Below, one piece after another: positions 27,361-37,087 of a stretch of DNA of 64,000 bases. Position numbers and translations under genes: made by a program. How positions within the stretch are numbered: position 1 is the first letter of the stretch; the number at the start of each line of letters is the position of its first letter. Origin of the DNA: Microbacterium sp. W4I4. GTDB taxonomy: Bacteria; Actinomycetota; Actinomycetes; Actinomycetales; Microbacteriaceae. The DNA is taken from positions 496,001 through 560,000 of the forward strand of contig NZ_JAUSXT010000001.1 of NCBI RefSeq assembly GCF_030816235.1, read 5' to 3'. Below the pieces are notes generated by a model. That model ran no database searches and was not told the DNA's origin. It worked only from the letters and a program-made list of their open reading frames with translations.

Positions 27361-28664
27361 GCCAGGCCCTCGTCATCGCAGGAGTCCAGCTGCTCGGCCG
27401 CGAGAGCACCGACATCGTCATCGAGAACGGTGTCATCGCCGAGATGGGATCCGGACTCAGTCGCTCCGGTGCGCGCGTCATCGACGCCGCAGGGCTCGTC
27501 GCCCTGCCCGGCCTCGTCGACCTGCACACGCACCTCCGCGAGCCCGGCTTCGAAGCATCCGAAACGGTGCTCACCGGCACACGTGCGGCCGCGGCCGGCG
27601 GGTTCACCGCCGTGTTCGCGATGCCGAACACCCAGCCCGTGGCCGACACCGCCGGAGTCGTCGAGCAGGAGCTCGCCCTCGGCGAGGCCGCCGGTTACGC
27701 CACCGTGCAGCCGATCGGCGCCGTCACCGTGGGGCAGAAGGGCGAGCGGCTCGCCGAGCTCGGTGCGATGGCCGCCTCCCGCGCACGCGTCCGCGTCTTC
27801 AGCGACGACGGCTTCTGCGTCTGGGACCCGCTGATCATGCGCCGCGCCCTGGAGTACGTGAAGTCCTTCGGCGGGGTGATCGCGCAGCACGCGCAGGACC
27901 CGCGTCTGACCGAGGGCGCCCAGATGAACGAGGGCATCGTCTCCGCCGAGCTGGGGCTGGCCGGCTGGCCGGCCGTCGCCGAGGAGTCGATCATCGCCCG
28001 CGACGTGCTGCTCGCCGAGCACGTCGGCTCGCGCCTGCACGTGTGCCACCTCTCCACCGCCGGTTCCGTGGACCTGATCCGCTGGGCCAAGAAGCGCGGC
28101 GTGCAGGTGACAGCCGAGGTCACCCCGCACCACCTGCTGCTGACCGACGAGCTCGTCCGCGACTACGACGCGCGCTACAAGGTAAACCCGCCGCTGCGCA
28201 CGCAGGAGGACGTCCTCGCCGTGCGCGAAGGACTCGCCGACGGCACGATCGACATCGTCGCCACCGACCACGCCCCGCACCCCGCCGAGAACAAGGCCTG
28301 CGAGTGGCAGGCGGCCGCGAACGGCATGGTCGGTCTGGAGAGCGCGCTGCGGGTGGTCCACCAGTCGATGGTCGCCACCGGGATGCTGGAATGGTCCGAC
28401 GTCGCGCGCGTGCTGAGCACGACCCCCGCGCGGATAGGTCAGCTCGACGGGTTCGGCTCACTCGAGGTCGGCCGCCCCGCGCACATCACGCTGTACGACG
28501 CGGACGCGCCCGGCGTGTTCACGGAAGCCGACCTGCACGGCCGCAGCCACAACTCGCCCTATCTCGGGAGGGAGCTGCCGGGCCGTGTGCAGTGGACCCT
28601 GCACGGCGGTGTCGTCACCGTCGAGGACGGCGCACTGGTCGAGCAGCTGGGTACGGCGAAGTGA
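27357..28664 (+). CDS. pyrC: Dihydroorotase
   Basis: 435 residues, class I type. Metal ligands in [13 protein letters not shown], then the MPNTQPV segment, [13 protein letters not shown], and the catalytic aspartate in [14 protein letters not shown]. It closes carbamoyl aspartate to dihydroorotate. The next gene starts inside its stop (GTGA). pyrD is not in this window. Confidence 0.96.
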   Translation: MSQALVIAGVQLLGRESTDIVIENGVIAEMGSGLSRSGARVIDAAGLVALPGLVDLHTHLREPGFEASETVLTGTRAAAAGGFTAVFAMPNTQPVADTAGVVEQELALGEAAGYATVQPIGAVTVGQKGERLAELGAMAASRARVRVFSDDGFCVWDPLIMRRALEYVKSFGGVIAQHAQDPRLTEGAQMNEGIVSAELGLAGWPAVAEESIIARDVLLAEHVGSRLHVCHLSTAGSVDLIRWAKKRGVQVTAEVTPHHLLLTDELVRDYDARYKVNPPLRTQEDVLAVREGLADGTIDIVATDHAPHPAENKACEWQAAANGMVGLESALRVVHQSMVATGMLEWSDVARVLSTTPARIGQLDGFGSLEVGRPAHITLYDADAPGVFTEADLHGRSHNSPYLGRELPGRVQWTLHGGVVTVEDGALVEQLGTAK

Positions 28665-29167
28665 CGCGCGAGAGTGCAGCGCTGGTCATGGCCTGCGTCG
28701 CCGCCGTGATCCTCATCGCCATGTTCCTCGGCTGGCGACGACGAATCCGGCGGGACTCCGCTCTGACCGCGCCGATCGGAGTCCCGGAGCATGCCGAGGT
28801 GACCGGTCGTCACGAGGTGCTCTACGTGTCGACGACCGCGCACGATCAGCCCCTCGAGCGCGTCGTCGTGCAGCCGCTGGCGTACCGCGCACGAGGTGAG
28901 CTCGTGCTCACCGACAGGGGAGTGGCACTGAGCCTGGACGGCGCTCCCACGGTCTTCATCGCCTCGACACGACTCGTCTCAGCGGACCGCGCCACCGTCA
29001 CCATCGACCGCGTCGTGGAGCCGGGCGGCCTGATCCGCCTGGTGTGGCGGGTCGCCGACGGCATCCTCGTGGATTCATTCCTGCGCCTCGCATCCGCCGA
29101 GCCGCAGCAGATACTTCCGGAGCTCGAGCGCCTGAGCGCCGCCCCGGAGAACGGAGAACAGTCTTGA
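28661..29167 (+). CDS. PH-like domain membrane protein of the pyr operon
   Basis: 168 residues from the GTG at 28661. One N-terminal membrane segment ([18 protein letters not shown]) is followed by a positively charged stop-transfer RRRIRR and a soluble beta-rich domain. It corresponds in position and build to Rv1382 between pyrC and carA of M. tuberculosis, annotated as a PH-like membrane or export protein. Its function is unknown. Its constant place and its stop-start overlaps on both sides suggest co-translation with the pyrimidine enzymes. Confidence 0.82.
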   Translation: MTRESAALVMACVAAVILIAMFLGWRRRIRRDSALTAPIGVPEHAEVTGRHEVLYVSTTAHDQPLERVVVQPLAYRARGELVLTDRGVALSLDGAPTVFIASTRLVSADRATVTIDRVVEPGGLIRLVWRVADGILVDSFLRLASAEPQQILPELERLSAAPENGEQS

Positions 29168-30336
29168 CCGCATCGCACACGGGGACCACGTCCCCGCTGA
29201 CGCCCGCCGTGCTCGTGCTCGAGGACGGCACCCGCTTCGAGGGCCGCGCATACGGCGCCCTCGGAACCACGCTCGGCGAGGTCGTCTTCGCCACCGGTAT
29301 GACCGGCTACCAGGAGACGCTCACCGACCCCTCCTACGCAGGGCAGATCGTGCTGCAGACCGCGCCGCACATCGGCAACACCGGCATGAACCAGGAGGAC
29401 ATGGAGTCCACCCGGATCTGGGTCGCCGGGTACATCGTGCGCGACCCCGCCCGACGCGTGTCGAACTGGCGCTCCGAGGAGTCCCTGGACGACGCGCTGG
29501 TGAACGACGGCATCGTCGGCATCAGCGGGATCGACACCCGCGCGCTGACCCGTCGCATCCGCGACGCCGGTTCCATGCGCGGCGGCATCTTCTCCGGGCC
29601 GGCCGCAGAGCTGGATGCCGAGGAGCAGCTGCGTCAGGTGACGGACGCCCCGCAGATGGCCGGCCAGAACCTCTCCGCCGCGGTGTCGGTCTCCGAGACC
29701 CGCGTCATCCCCGCGGCGGCCGACCGCATCGGCAACCTCGCCGTGCTCGACCTGGGCATCAAGCAGTCCACGCTCGACAACCTCGCCGCCCTCGGCTTCG
29801 ACGTGCACGTGCTGCCGCAGTCGGCATCCTTCGCCGACATCCGCGCGGTCGAGCCCGTCGGAGTGTTCTACTCGAACGGCCCCGGCGACCCGTCGGCATC
29901 CGACGCTCAGGTCGCGGTGCTCCGCGAGGTGCTCGACGCCCGGCTGCCGTACTTCGGCATCTGCTTCGGCAACCAGCTCTTCGGACGCGCACTCGGATTG
30001 GGCACCTACAAGCTCACGTTCGGGCACCGCGGCATCAATCAGCCGGTGCTGGACAAGTCGACCGGCCGCGTGGAGATCACCGCGCACAACCACGGCTTCG
30101 CGGTCGAGGCGCCCCTGGAGGGCACCTTCGCCAGCCCGAACGGGTACGGCGCCGTCGAGGTCAGCCATGTCGGACTGAACGACCAGGTCGTCGAAGGCCT
30201 GCGCGCGCACGACATCCCCGCCTTCTCGGTGCAGTACCACCCCGAGGCCGCGGCAGGTCCCCACGACGCCCACTACCTCTTCGCCAGGTTCCGCGACCTG
30301 GTTCTGTCAGATCTGATCCAGAAGGACGCCAAGTAA
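29164..30336 (+). CDS. carA: Carbamoyl-phosphate synthase small subunit (glutaminase)
   Basis: 390 residues from a TTG at 29164 that overlaps the previous stop (TTGA), with GGAG about 8 bases upstream. Class I glutaminase triad: Cys in [12 protein letters not shown], His and Glu in [13 protein letters not shown]. The N-terminal synthase-contact domain has [20 protein letters not shown]. It delivers ammonia to CarB. The stop TAA shares its last A with the carB ATG. Confidence 0.95.
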   Translation: MTASHTGTTSPLTPAVLVLEDGTRFEGRAYGALGTTLGEVVFATGMTGYQETLTDPSYAGQIVLQTAPHIGNTGMNQEDMESTRIWVAGYIVRDPARRVSNWRSEESLDDALVNDGIVGISGIDTRALTRRIRDAGSMRGGIFSGPAAELDAEEQLRQVTDAPQMAGQNLSAAVSVSETRVIPAAADRIGNLAVLDLGIKQSTLDNLAALGFDVHVLPQSASFADIRAVEPVGVFYSNGPGDPSASDAQVAVLREVLDARLPYFGICFGNQLFGRALGLGTYKLTFGHRGINQPVLDKSTGRVEITAHNHGFAVEAPLEGTFASPNGYGAVEVSHVGLNDQVVEGLRAHDIPAFSVQYHPEAAAGPHDAHYLFARFRDLVLSDLIQKDAK

Positions 30337-33300
30337 TGCCGAAGCGCGAAGACATCAACTCCGTTCTCGTGATCGGCTCCGGCCCGATCGTCATCGGCCA
30401 GGCGTGCGAGTTCGACTACTCCGGCACCCAGGCCTGCCGTGTCCTCCGCGAGGAGGGCGTGCGCGTCATCCTGGTGAACTCGAACCCGGCCACGATCATG
30501 ACCGACCCCGACTTCGCCGACGCGACCTACATCGAGCCGATCACCCCCGAGGTGATCGAGACGATCATCGCCAAGGAGAGGCCGGATGCCATTCTGCCCA
30601 CCCTCGGCGGTCAGACGGCCCTCAATGCCGCCATGGCGCTGCACGAGCGCGGCATCCTGGAGAAGTACGACGTCGAGCTGATCGGCGCGAAGGTCGACGC
30701 CATCCGCAAGGGCGAGGACCGCCAGATCTTCAAGGAACTGGTGCTGGAGGCCGGCGCCGATGTCGCGAAGTCCGTCATCTGCCACAGCATGGACGACCTG
30801 ATCGCCGGTGCTGAGCAACTCGGCTACCCTCTCGTCGTCCGGCCCTCGTTCACCATGGGCGGCCTCGGTTCGGGCTTCGCCTACGACGAGGCGGACCTGC
30901 GCCGCATCGGCGGTGCCGGCCTGCACGACTCGCCCACCCACGAGGTGCTCCTGGAGGAGTCGATCCTGGGCTGGAAGGAGTACGAGCTCGAGCTCATGCG
31001 CGACACGGCCGACAACACGGTCGTCGTCTGCTCGATCGAGAACGTCGACCCGGTCGGCGTGCACACCGGCGACTCGATCACCGTCGCCCCGGCCCTCACG
31101 CTCACCGACCGCGAGTACCAGAAGCTCCGCGACATCTCGATCGACATCATCCGCGCCGTGGGCGTGGACACCGGCGGCTGCAACATCCAGTTCGCCGTCG
31201 ACCCGTCCAACGGACGCATCATCGTCATCGAGATGAACCCACGTGTCTCACGGTCCTCTGCCCTGGCATCGAAGGCCACCGGCTTCCCGATCGCCAAGCT
31301 CGCGGCCAAGCTGGCGCTCGGCTACCGCCTCGACGAGATCCCGAACGACATCACCGGTGTCACTCCCGCGAGCTTCGAGCCGACGCTGGACTACGTCGTG
31401 GTCAAGGTGCCGCGCTTCGCCTTCGAGAAGTTCCCCGCGGCGGACGCGACCCTGACGACCACCATGAAGTCGGTCGGCGAGGCCATGGCCATCGGCCGCA
31501 ACTACACCACCGCCCTGCAGAAGGCCCTCCGCTCCCTCGAGCAGCGTGGATCGTCGTTCCACTGGGGCGCCGAGGAGCGCTCCATGGAGGAGCTGCTCGA
31601 GATCTCGAAGACACCCACCGACGGCCGCATCGTCGTGCTGCAGCAGGCGCTGCGCAAGGGCGCCACCATCGAGCAGGCGTTCGACGCAACCGCGATGGAC
31701 CCGTGGTTCCTGGACCAGATCGTGCTGATCAACGAGGTCGCCGAGACGGTCGCCCAGGCACCCGAGCTGGATGCGGCCACGCTGCGCCTCGCCAAGGAGC
31801 ACGGCTTCTCCGACATCCAGATCGCGCAGCTGCGCGGCATCACCGACGTCGAGGTGCGCGGCATCCGCCACGCCCTGGGCCTGCGCCCGGTCTACAAGAC
31901 GGTCGACACCTGTGCGGGAGAGTTCCCGGCCCTCACGCCGTACCACTACTCGAGCTACGACTTCGAGACCGAAGTCATCCCCTCGGAGCGCACCAAGGTC
32001 GTCATCATCGGATCCGGCCCGAACCGCATCGGTCAGGGCGTCGAGTTCGACTACTCCTGCGTGCACGCGTCGTTCGCACTGTCGGATGCCGGTTACGAGA
32101 CCATCATGGTCAACTGCAACCCCGAGACGGTCTCCACCGACTACGACACCTCGGACCGGCTGTACTTCGAGCCGCTGACCCTCGAGGACGTGCTGGAGGT
32201 GCTGGACGCCGAGTCGCACAGCGGCACCATCCTCGGCGTGGTCTGCCAGCTCGGCGGCCAGACACCGCTCGGACTCGCGAAGGGCATCGAGGCCGCCGGC
32301 TACACCGTGCTCGGCACCAGCCCCGCCGCGATCGACCTGGCCGAGGAGCGCGAGCTGTTCTCGCGCCTGCTGGACGACGCCGGACTCGTCGCACCGCGCA
32401 ACGGCACGGCGATCGACGTGGAGGGCGCTGTGCGCATCGCCGAGGAGATCGGCTACCCCGTGCTCGTGCGCCCGAGCTTCGTGCTCGGCGGTCGCGGCAT
32501 GGAGATCGTCTACGACACCGAATCGCTGCGCGACTACTTCGTTCGCACGGCGGGCCAGGTCATCATCGAGGAGGGCAAGCCGCTGCTGGTGGACCGCTTC
32601 CTCGACGATGCGATCGAGCTCGACGTGGACGCCCTGTTCGACGGCACCGACCTGTACATCGGCGGCATCATGGAGCACCTCGAGGAGGCCGGCATCCACT
32701 CCGGCGACTCGAGCTGCACCCTGCCGCCCATCTCGCTCGGACGCAGCGACATCGACCGCGTCCGCGACGCGACGCGCCTGATCGCCGAGGGCGTGGGGGT
32801 GCGCGGTCTGCTGAACGTGCAGTTCGCGATCAGCGCCGGCGTGCTCTACGTCATCGAGGCGAACCCGCGCGCGAGCCGCACGGTGCCGTTCGTGTCGAAG
32901 GCGCTGGGCATCCCGCTGGCCAAGGCCGCCAGCCGCATCATGACCGGATCCACCGTCGCCGAGCTCATCGCCGAGGGCATGATCCCCGTCCAGGACGGTT
33001 CGAAGGTGCCGCTGGGCGCCCCGATCGCCGTCAAGGAGGCCGTGCTGCCCTTCAAGCGGTTCCGCACCCACGACGGCAAGGTCGTGGACTCCGTGCTCGG
33101 CCCGGAGATGCGCTCGACCGGCGAGGTCATGGGCATCGACAAGGACTTCCCGACCGCGTTCGCGAAGAGCCAGGCCGCGGCGTACGGCGGCATGCCGACC
33201 TCGGGCACCGTGTTCATCTCGGTGGCCGACTCCGACAAGCGGGCCGTCATCCTGCCCGCGCACCGTCTGCAGCAGCTCGGGTTCACGCTGGTCGCCACCG

Positions 33301-33623
33301 AGGGGACCGCAGAGATCCTCGCCCGCAATGGCATCCACGTCACCGTGGTGTCCAAGTACAGCGAGACGCAGGCCAGCGGTGAGCGCAACATCGTGGACCT
33401 GATCAACGACGGCGAGATCGACATCGTCGTGAACACGCCCAGCGGCGGCACGGCACGCGCCGACGGCTACGAGATCCGCGCGGCCGCTGTCGCAGCGGAC
33501 AAGGCGCTGTTCACCACCATGGCGGTGCTCGGCGCCGCGGTGAGCGGCATGGATGCGGCGAACGAGGGCTTCTCGGTGCGCAGCCTGCAGGAGTACGAGC
33601 TGGACCGCAGGGCCGCGAAGTGA
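30336..33623 (+). CDS. carB: Carbamoyl-phosphate synthase large subunit
   Basis: 1095 residues with two homologous ATP-grasp halves. First half: [19 protein letters not shown] and [19 protein letters not shown]; second half: [18 protein letters not shown] and [17 protein letters not shown]. The C-terminal MGS-like allosteric domain begins near [14 protein letters not shown]. It forms carbamoyl phosphate for both pyrimidines and arginine. It overlaps pyrF by 4 bases. Confidence 0.98.
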   Translation: MPKREDINSVLVIGSGPIVIGQACEFDYSGTQACRVLREEGVRVILVNSNPATIMTDPDFADATYIEPITPEVIETIIAKERPDAILPTLGGQTALNAAMALHERGILEKYDVELIGAKVDAIRKGEDRQIFKELVLEAGADVAKSVICHSMDDLIAGAEQLGYPLVVRPSFTMGGLGSGFAYDEADLRRIGGAGLHDSPTHEVLLEESILGWKEYELELMRDTADNTVVVCSIENVDPVGVHTGDSITVAPALTLTDREYQKLRDISIDIIRAVGVDTGGCNIQFAVDPSNGRIIVIEMNPRVSRSSALASKATGFPIAKLAAKLALGYRLDEIPNDITGVTPASFEPTLDYVVVKVPRFAFEKFPAADATLTTTMKSVGEAMAIGRNYTTALQKALRSLEQRGSSFHWGAEERSMEELLEISKTPTDGRIVVLQQALRKGATIEQAFDATAMDPWFLDQIVLINEVAETVAQAPELDAATLRLAKEHGFSDIQIAQLRGITDVEVRGIRHALGLRPVYKTVDTCAGEFPALTPYHYSSYDFETEVIPSERTKVVIIGSGPNRIGQGVEFDYSCVHASFALSDAGYETIMVNCNPETVSTDYDTSDRLYFEPLTLEDVLEVLDAESHSGTILGVVCQLGGQTPLGLAKGIEAAGYTVLGTSPAAIDLAEERELFSRLLDDAGLVAPRNGTAIDVEGAVRIAEEIGYPVLVRPSFVLGGRGMEIVYDTESLRDYFVRTAGQVIIEEGKPLLVDRFLDDAIELDVDALFDGTDLYIGGIMEHLEEAGIHSGDSSCTLPPISLGRSDIDRVRDATRLIAEGVGVRGLLNVQFAISAGVLYVIEANPRASRTVPFVSKALGIPLAKAASRIMTGSTVAELIAEGMIPVQDGSKVPLGAPIAVKEAVLPFKRFRTHDGKVVDSVLGPEMRSTGEVMGIDKDFPTAFAKSQAAAYGGMPTSGTVFISVADSDKRAVILPAHRLQQLGFTLVATEGTAEILARNGIHVTVVSKYSETQASGERNIVDLINDGEIDIVVNTPSGGTARADGYEIRAAAVAADKALFTTMAVLGAAVSGMDAANEGFSVRSLQEYELDRRAAK

Positions 33624-34537
33624 CCCAGTCCGCCGAGATGCCCCAGTCCTCCGAAATCGCCGCGTCGCCCGAGATCGCCGCGTCGTTCGGCGTGCGCCTT
33701 CGCGCGGCGCTGGATGCGCACGGCCCGCTCTGCGTCGGCATCGATCCGCATGCGGCGCTGCTCGAGCAGTGGGGCCTGTCGCAGGACGCCGAAGGGCTGC
33801 GCTCGTTCGGACTCGCGGTGGTGGAGGCCGCCGCGGGCAGGGTCGGCGTGGTCAAGCCGCAGGTCGCGTTCTTCGAGCGCTTCGGGTCGAAGGGCTTCGC
33901 CGCACTCGAGGATGTCATCGCGAGCGCGCGGTCCGCCGGGCTGCTCGTGCTGTCCGACGCGAAGCGCGGTGACATCGGCTCGACGATGGCGGGATACGCG
34001 TCGGCATGGGTCGAGCCGGGTGCGCCCCTGGAATCGGATGCCGTGACCGTCAGCCCCTACCTCGGGCCCGAGTCGCTGCGCGAGACCATCACGACCGCGG
34101 TGCGGGCGGGCAAGGGCGTGTTCGTGCTGGCGGCCACCAGCAACCCCGAGGCCGCGTCGCTGCAGACCGCACGCACGGTCGACGTCGCCGCCGCTGACGA
34201 CCAGACCGTCGCGCAGCGCGTCGTCCGCGACATCACCTGGGCGAACGGATCTCCCGCCTTCGCGGGCGGGCTGGGTCCGGTCGGCGTGGTGATCGGGGCG
34301 ACCGTCGACCTCGCAGAGGCGGGGCTCGACGTCCGGTCCCTGGCCGGCACGCCGATCCTCGCGCCCGGTTTCGGCGCACAGGGCGCGAGGCCGGAGGACC
34401 TGGTTCCCAGGTTCGGCGCACTCGCGGGGCAGGTGCTCGCGAGCGAGAGCCGCAGCATCCTCGGCGCGGGACCGCAGGGGATCGCTGCAGTCATCGCGGA
34501 ACGGGCCGCACGGTATCAGGAGGTTCTTCGTGGCTGA
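33620..34537 (+). CDS. pyrF: Orotidine-5'-phosphate decarboxylase, type 2
   Basis: 305 residues, the longer actinobacterial/myxobacterial type. [16 protein letters not shown] near the start, [12 protein letters not shown], and the catalytic Asp/Lys cluster [14 protein letters not shown]. Between the GTG and the conserved core are about 15 low-complexity residues ([17 protein letters not shown]). It makes UMP. The end overlaps the gmk fusion gene by 8 bases. Confidence 0.95.
   Translation: MTQSAEMPQSSEIAASPEIAASFGVRLRAALDAHGPLCVGIDPHAALLEQWGLSQDAEGLRSFGLAVVEAAAGRVGVVKPQVAFFERFGSKGFAALEDVIASARSAGLLVLSDAKRGDIGSTMAGYASAWVEPGAPLESDAVTVSPYLGPESLRETITTAVRAGKGVFVLAATSNPEAASLQTARTVDVAAADDQTVAQRVVRDITWANGSPAFAGGLGPVGVVIGATVDLAEAGLDVRSLAGTPILAPGFGAQGARPEDLVPRFGALAGQVLASESRSILGAGPQGIAAVIAERAARYQEVLRG
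34518..34523 (+). promoter_or_regulatory. Ribosome-binding site fixing the gmk-fusion start
   Basis: AGGAGG, 6 bases before the GTG at 34530. It supports translation from the beginning of the mIHF-like domain rather than from an internal start before the kinase. Confidence 0.8.
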
Positions 34538-35438
34538 ACATCGCATCGTCCCTGAGGTCGACCGCCAGGCGGCGTCCCAGCGGGCACTGGAGCGACGACG
34601 CGGTCGCGCCTCGATCAAACGCGACCTGACCACGCGCGTCACGACGGGTCAGGAAGTCCTGCGACAGGCGGTGCAGGATCCCGACTCGGATGCCGCGACC
34701 ATGCGCGTGACCGACTTCCTGCTCGCGCTGCCCGCGATCGGCACGGGCAAGCGCGACCGCATCCTGGAGGAGCTGCACATCTCGCCGGTCAAGCGACTGG
34801 GCGGGCTCGGCGTGCGTCAGCTCGCCGCGCTGTCGGGCTGGCTCGACGAGCGCTTCCCTCCGCACTCGGCGCGTCCCGGACGCAGCCGGCTGCTGGTGCT
34901 CGCCGGACCGACCGCTGTCGGCAAGGGAACGGTCGCCGCGCACATCCGCGAGAGTCATCCGCAGATCCACCTGTCGGTGTCCGCCACCACCCGATCCCCG
35001 CGGCCGGGCGAGATCGACGGCGTGCACTACTACTTCGTCGACGACGAGACGTTCGACCGGATGATCTCCGATGACCAGCTGCTCGAGCACGCGACGGTCC
35101 ACAACAAGTACCGTTACGGCACTCCGCGCGGTCCCGTGGATGCGGCACTGGCCGAGGGCAGGACGGTTCTGCTCGAGATCGATCTGCAGGGTGCACGCCA
35201 GGTGCGCGCCGCGGAGCCGTCCGCGACCCTGGTGTTCCTGCTGCCGCCCACGTGGGACGAGCTCGTGCAGCGGCTGATCGGCCGGGGCACCGAGGACGCC
35301 GAGGAGCGCGCCCGCCGACTGCGCACCGCGCGCAAGGAGCTGGCGGCCCAGAACGAGTTCGATTACCTCGTCGTGAACGCCGACGTCGCCACGGCGGCGC
35401 GGGAGGTCGTAGAATTGAACTCAGGCTCTGCGCGCTGA
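34530..35438 (+). CDS. gmk: Guanylate kinase with N-terminal mIHF-like DNA-binding domain
   Basis: 302 residues in one uninterrupted frame. Residues about 15-108 match actinobacterial integration host factor: RASIKRDLTTR, MRVTDFLLALPAIGTGKRD, and ILEELHISPVKRLGGLGVRQ, which includes the helix-two-turn-helix. Residues about 118-302 are guanylate kinase: P-loop LAGPTAVGKGTVA (G126-T134), SATTRSPRPGEIDGVHYYF (GMP-binding), and GTPRGPVDAALAEGRTVLLE. In Mycobacterium and Streptomyces mihF and gmk are adjacent separate genes. The fusion joins nucleoid binding and site-specific recombination support to GMP phosphorylation. I cannot tell whether it is cleaved. Confidence 0.93.
   Translation: MAEHRIVPEVDRQAASQRALERRRGRASIKRDLTTRVTTGQEVLRQAVQDPDSDAATMRVTDFLLALPAIGTGKRDRILEELHISPVKRLGGLGVRQLAALSGWLDERFPPHSARPGRSRLLVLAGPTAVGKGTVAAHIRESHPQIHLSVSATTRSPRPGEIDGVHYYFVDDETFDRMISDDQLLEHATVHNKYRYGTPRGPVDAALAEGRTVLLEIDLQGARQVRAAEPSATLVFLLPPTWDELVQRLIGRGTEDAEERARRLRTARKELAAQNEFDYLVVNADVATAAREVVELNSGSAR
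35410..35415 (+). promoter_or_regulatory. -10 box TAGAAT for rpoZ inside the gmk 3' end
   Basis: A full TAGAAT box within the last codons of gmk, about 100 bases before rpoZ. It could give rpoZ its own transcript. Confidence 0.45.
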
Positions 35439-35517
35439 TCCTCGCGCGCGCTCAGTTTCACCGATTTAGCGACACGTCATCGTCCGATGGCAGCGTCGCC
35501 TGACCAGGAGGTCCACC

Positions 35518-35772
35518 ATGGCCGGACACAATCAGGGCATCATCGACCCGCCGATCGACAATCTGCTGGAGCGCGTCTCCTCGAAGTACGAGCTCGTGAT
35601 CTTCGCGTCCAAGCGCGCGCGCCAGATCAACGACTACTACTCCGACCTGCACGAGGGCAACCTCTTCGACAACGTGGGCCCGCTGGTCGACTCGTCCGTC
35701 GAGGACAAGCCCCTCACGATCGCTCTGCACGAGATCAACGAGGACAAGCTCCGCATCCGTCACGCCGAGTGA
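35518..35772 (+). CDS. rpoZ: RNA polymerase omega subunit
   Basis: 84 residues with strong AGGAGG at 35506-35511. [20 protein letters not shown] and [11 protein letters not shown] are diagnostic. Omega chaperones the beta-prime subunit into RNA polymerase. gmk-rpoZ is conserved across actinobacteria. coaBC, which usually follows rpoZ in mycobacteria and streptomycetes, is absent here. Confidence 0.96.
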   Translation: MAGHNQGIIDPPIDNLLERVSSKYELVIFASKRARQINDYYSDLHEGNLFDNVGPLVDSSVEDKPLTIALHEINEDKLRIRHAE

Positions 35773-35789
35773 CCACCTGCACCCTGTGA

Positions 35790-35821
35790 GCCGCCGACGT
35801 CCGCAACCGGATGTCGGCGGC
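35790..35821 (+). terminator. Terminator hairpin between rpoZ and metK
   Basis: 14-bp stem GCCGCCGACGTCCG with one G-T pair and loop CAAC, 17 bases after rpoZ, followed by TTC rather than a T-tract. Confidence 0.7.
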
Positions 35822-35883
35822 TTCACGCATACTGGCGTCGAGCCGACCCCGGTTCCGCCCGACAACCCTGCTTTGGAGCACCG

Positions 35884-37080
35884 ATGAGCGCCCTGCGCCT
35901 GTTCACGTCCGAGTCCGTCACCGAGGGGCACCCCGACAAGATCTGCGATCAGATCTCCGACAGCATCCTCGACGGTCTGCTGGCGGTCGATCGCGACTCC
36001 CGTGTGGCGGTGGAGACCCTGGTGACCACCGGACTCGTGCACGTGGCCGGTGAGATCCGCACCGAGGGCTACGTCGACATCCCCACGATCGTGCGCGACG
36101 TCGTCAACGGCATCGGCTACACCTCCAGCGACATGGGCTTCGACGGCTCGTCCTGCGGTGTGAGCATCTCGGTGGGGGAGCAGTCCACCGACATCGCACA
36201 CGGCGTCGATCAGGCGCAGGAGCAGCGCGACGGGGGCTCCACCGACCCGCGCGACGAACTCGGCGCGGGCGACCAGGGCATCATGTTCGGCTTCGCGACG
36301 AACGAGACCCCGCAGCTCATGCCGATGGCCGCGTGGACCGCGCACCGCATCGCCGAGCGACTCACCGAGGTGCGCCGCTCGGGCGAGCTGGACTTCCTGC
36401 GCCCCGACGGCAAGACCCAGGTCACGCTGGGCTACGACGGCTTCACGCCGAAGTCCATCGAGGCGGTCGTGCTGTCCACCCAGCACCACCCCGACATCTC
36501 GCAGGACGAGCTGAAGGCGCTCGTGCGCGAGAAGGTCATCGACCCCGTGCTCGCGCAGACCGGACTCGACCTGTCCGAGGATCTGACCTACTACATCAAC
36601 CCGGCAGGGCCCTTCGTCACCGGCGGTCCGAAGGGCGACGCGGGGCTGACCGGCCGCAAGATCATCATCGACACCTACGGCGGCGCAGCCCGCCACGGCG
36701 GCGGCGCATTCAGCGGCAAGGACCCGTCGAAGGTCGACCGCTCCGCGGCCTATGCGATGCGCTGGGTGGCCAAGAACGTCGTCGCCGCAGGACTCGCCGA
36801 TCGCGCCGAGGTGCAGGTGGCCTACGCCATCGGCGTCGCCCGCCCCGTCGGTCTGTACGTGGAGACGTTCGGCACCGGAACGGTCTCCGACGATGCGATC
36901 ATCCGCGCCATCGAGTCCGTGTTCGACCTGCGCCCGCAGGCCATCATCGAGGATCTCGACCTGCTGCGTCCGATCTACGCGCAGACCGCCGCCTACGGCC
37001 ACTTCGGCCGCGAGCTGCCCGACTTCACGTGGGAGCGCATCGACCGCGCAGAAGAGCTGCGTCGCGCTGCCGGCGTCTGA
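35884..37080 (+). CDS. metK: S-adenosylmethionine synthetase
   Basis: 398 residues. [20 protein letters not shown] at the start, [32 protein letters not shown], and [19 protein letters not shown], the P-loop-like motif. It makes SAM from methionine and ATP. TTGGAG about 8 bases upstream is the ribosome-binding site. I see no SAM riboswitch in the 60-base gap after the terminator. Confidence 0.98.
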   Translation: MSALRLFTSESVTEGHPDKICDQISDSILDGLLAVDRDSRVAVETLVTTGLVHVAGEIRTEGYVDIPTIVRDVVNGIGYTSSDMGFDGSSCGVSISVGEQSTDIAHGVDQAQEQRDGGSTDPRDELGAGDQGIMFGFATNETPQLMPMAAWTAHRIAERLTEVRRSGELDFLRPDGKTQVTLGYDGFTPKSIEAVVLSTQHHPDISQDELKALVREKVIDPVLAQTGLDLSEDLTYYINPAGPFVTGGPKGDAGLTGRKIIIDTYGGAARHGGGAFSGKDPSKVDRSAAYAMRWVAKNVVAAGLADRAEVQVAYAIGVARPVGLYVETFGTGTVSDDAIIRAIESVFDLRPQAIIEDLDLLRPIYAQTAAYGHFGRELPDFTWERIDRAEELRRAAGV

Positions 37081-37087
37081 GTCCGCC

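Noticed and set aside
35773..35883. SAM riboswitch before metK
   Set aside because: The gap is too short after the terminator hairpin, and no SAM-I, SAM-II or SAM-IV type core is visible.
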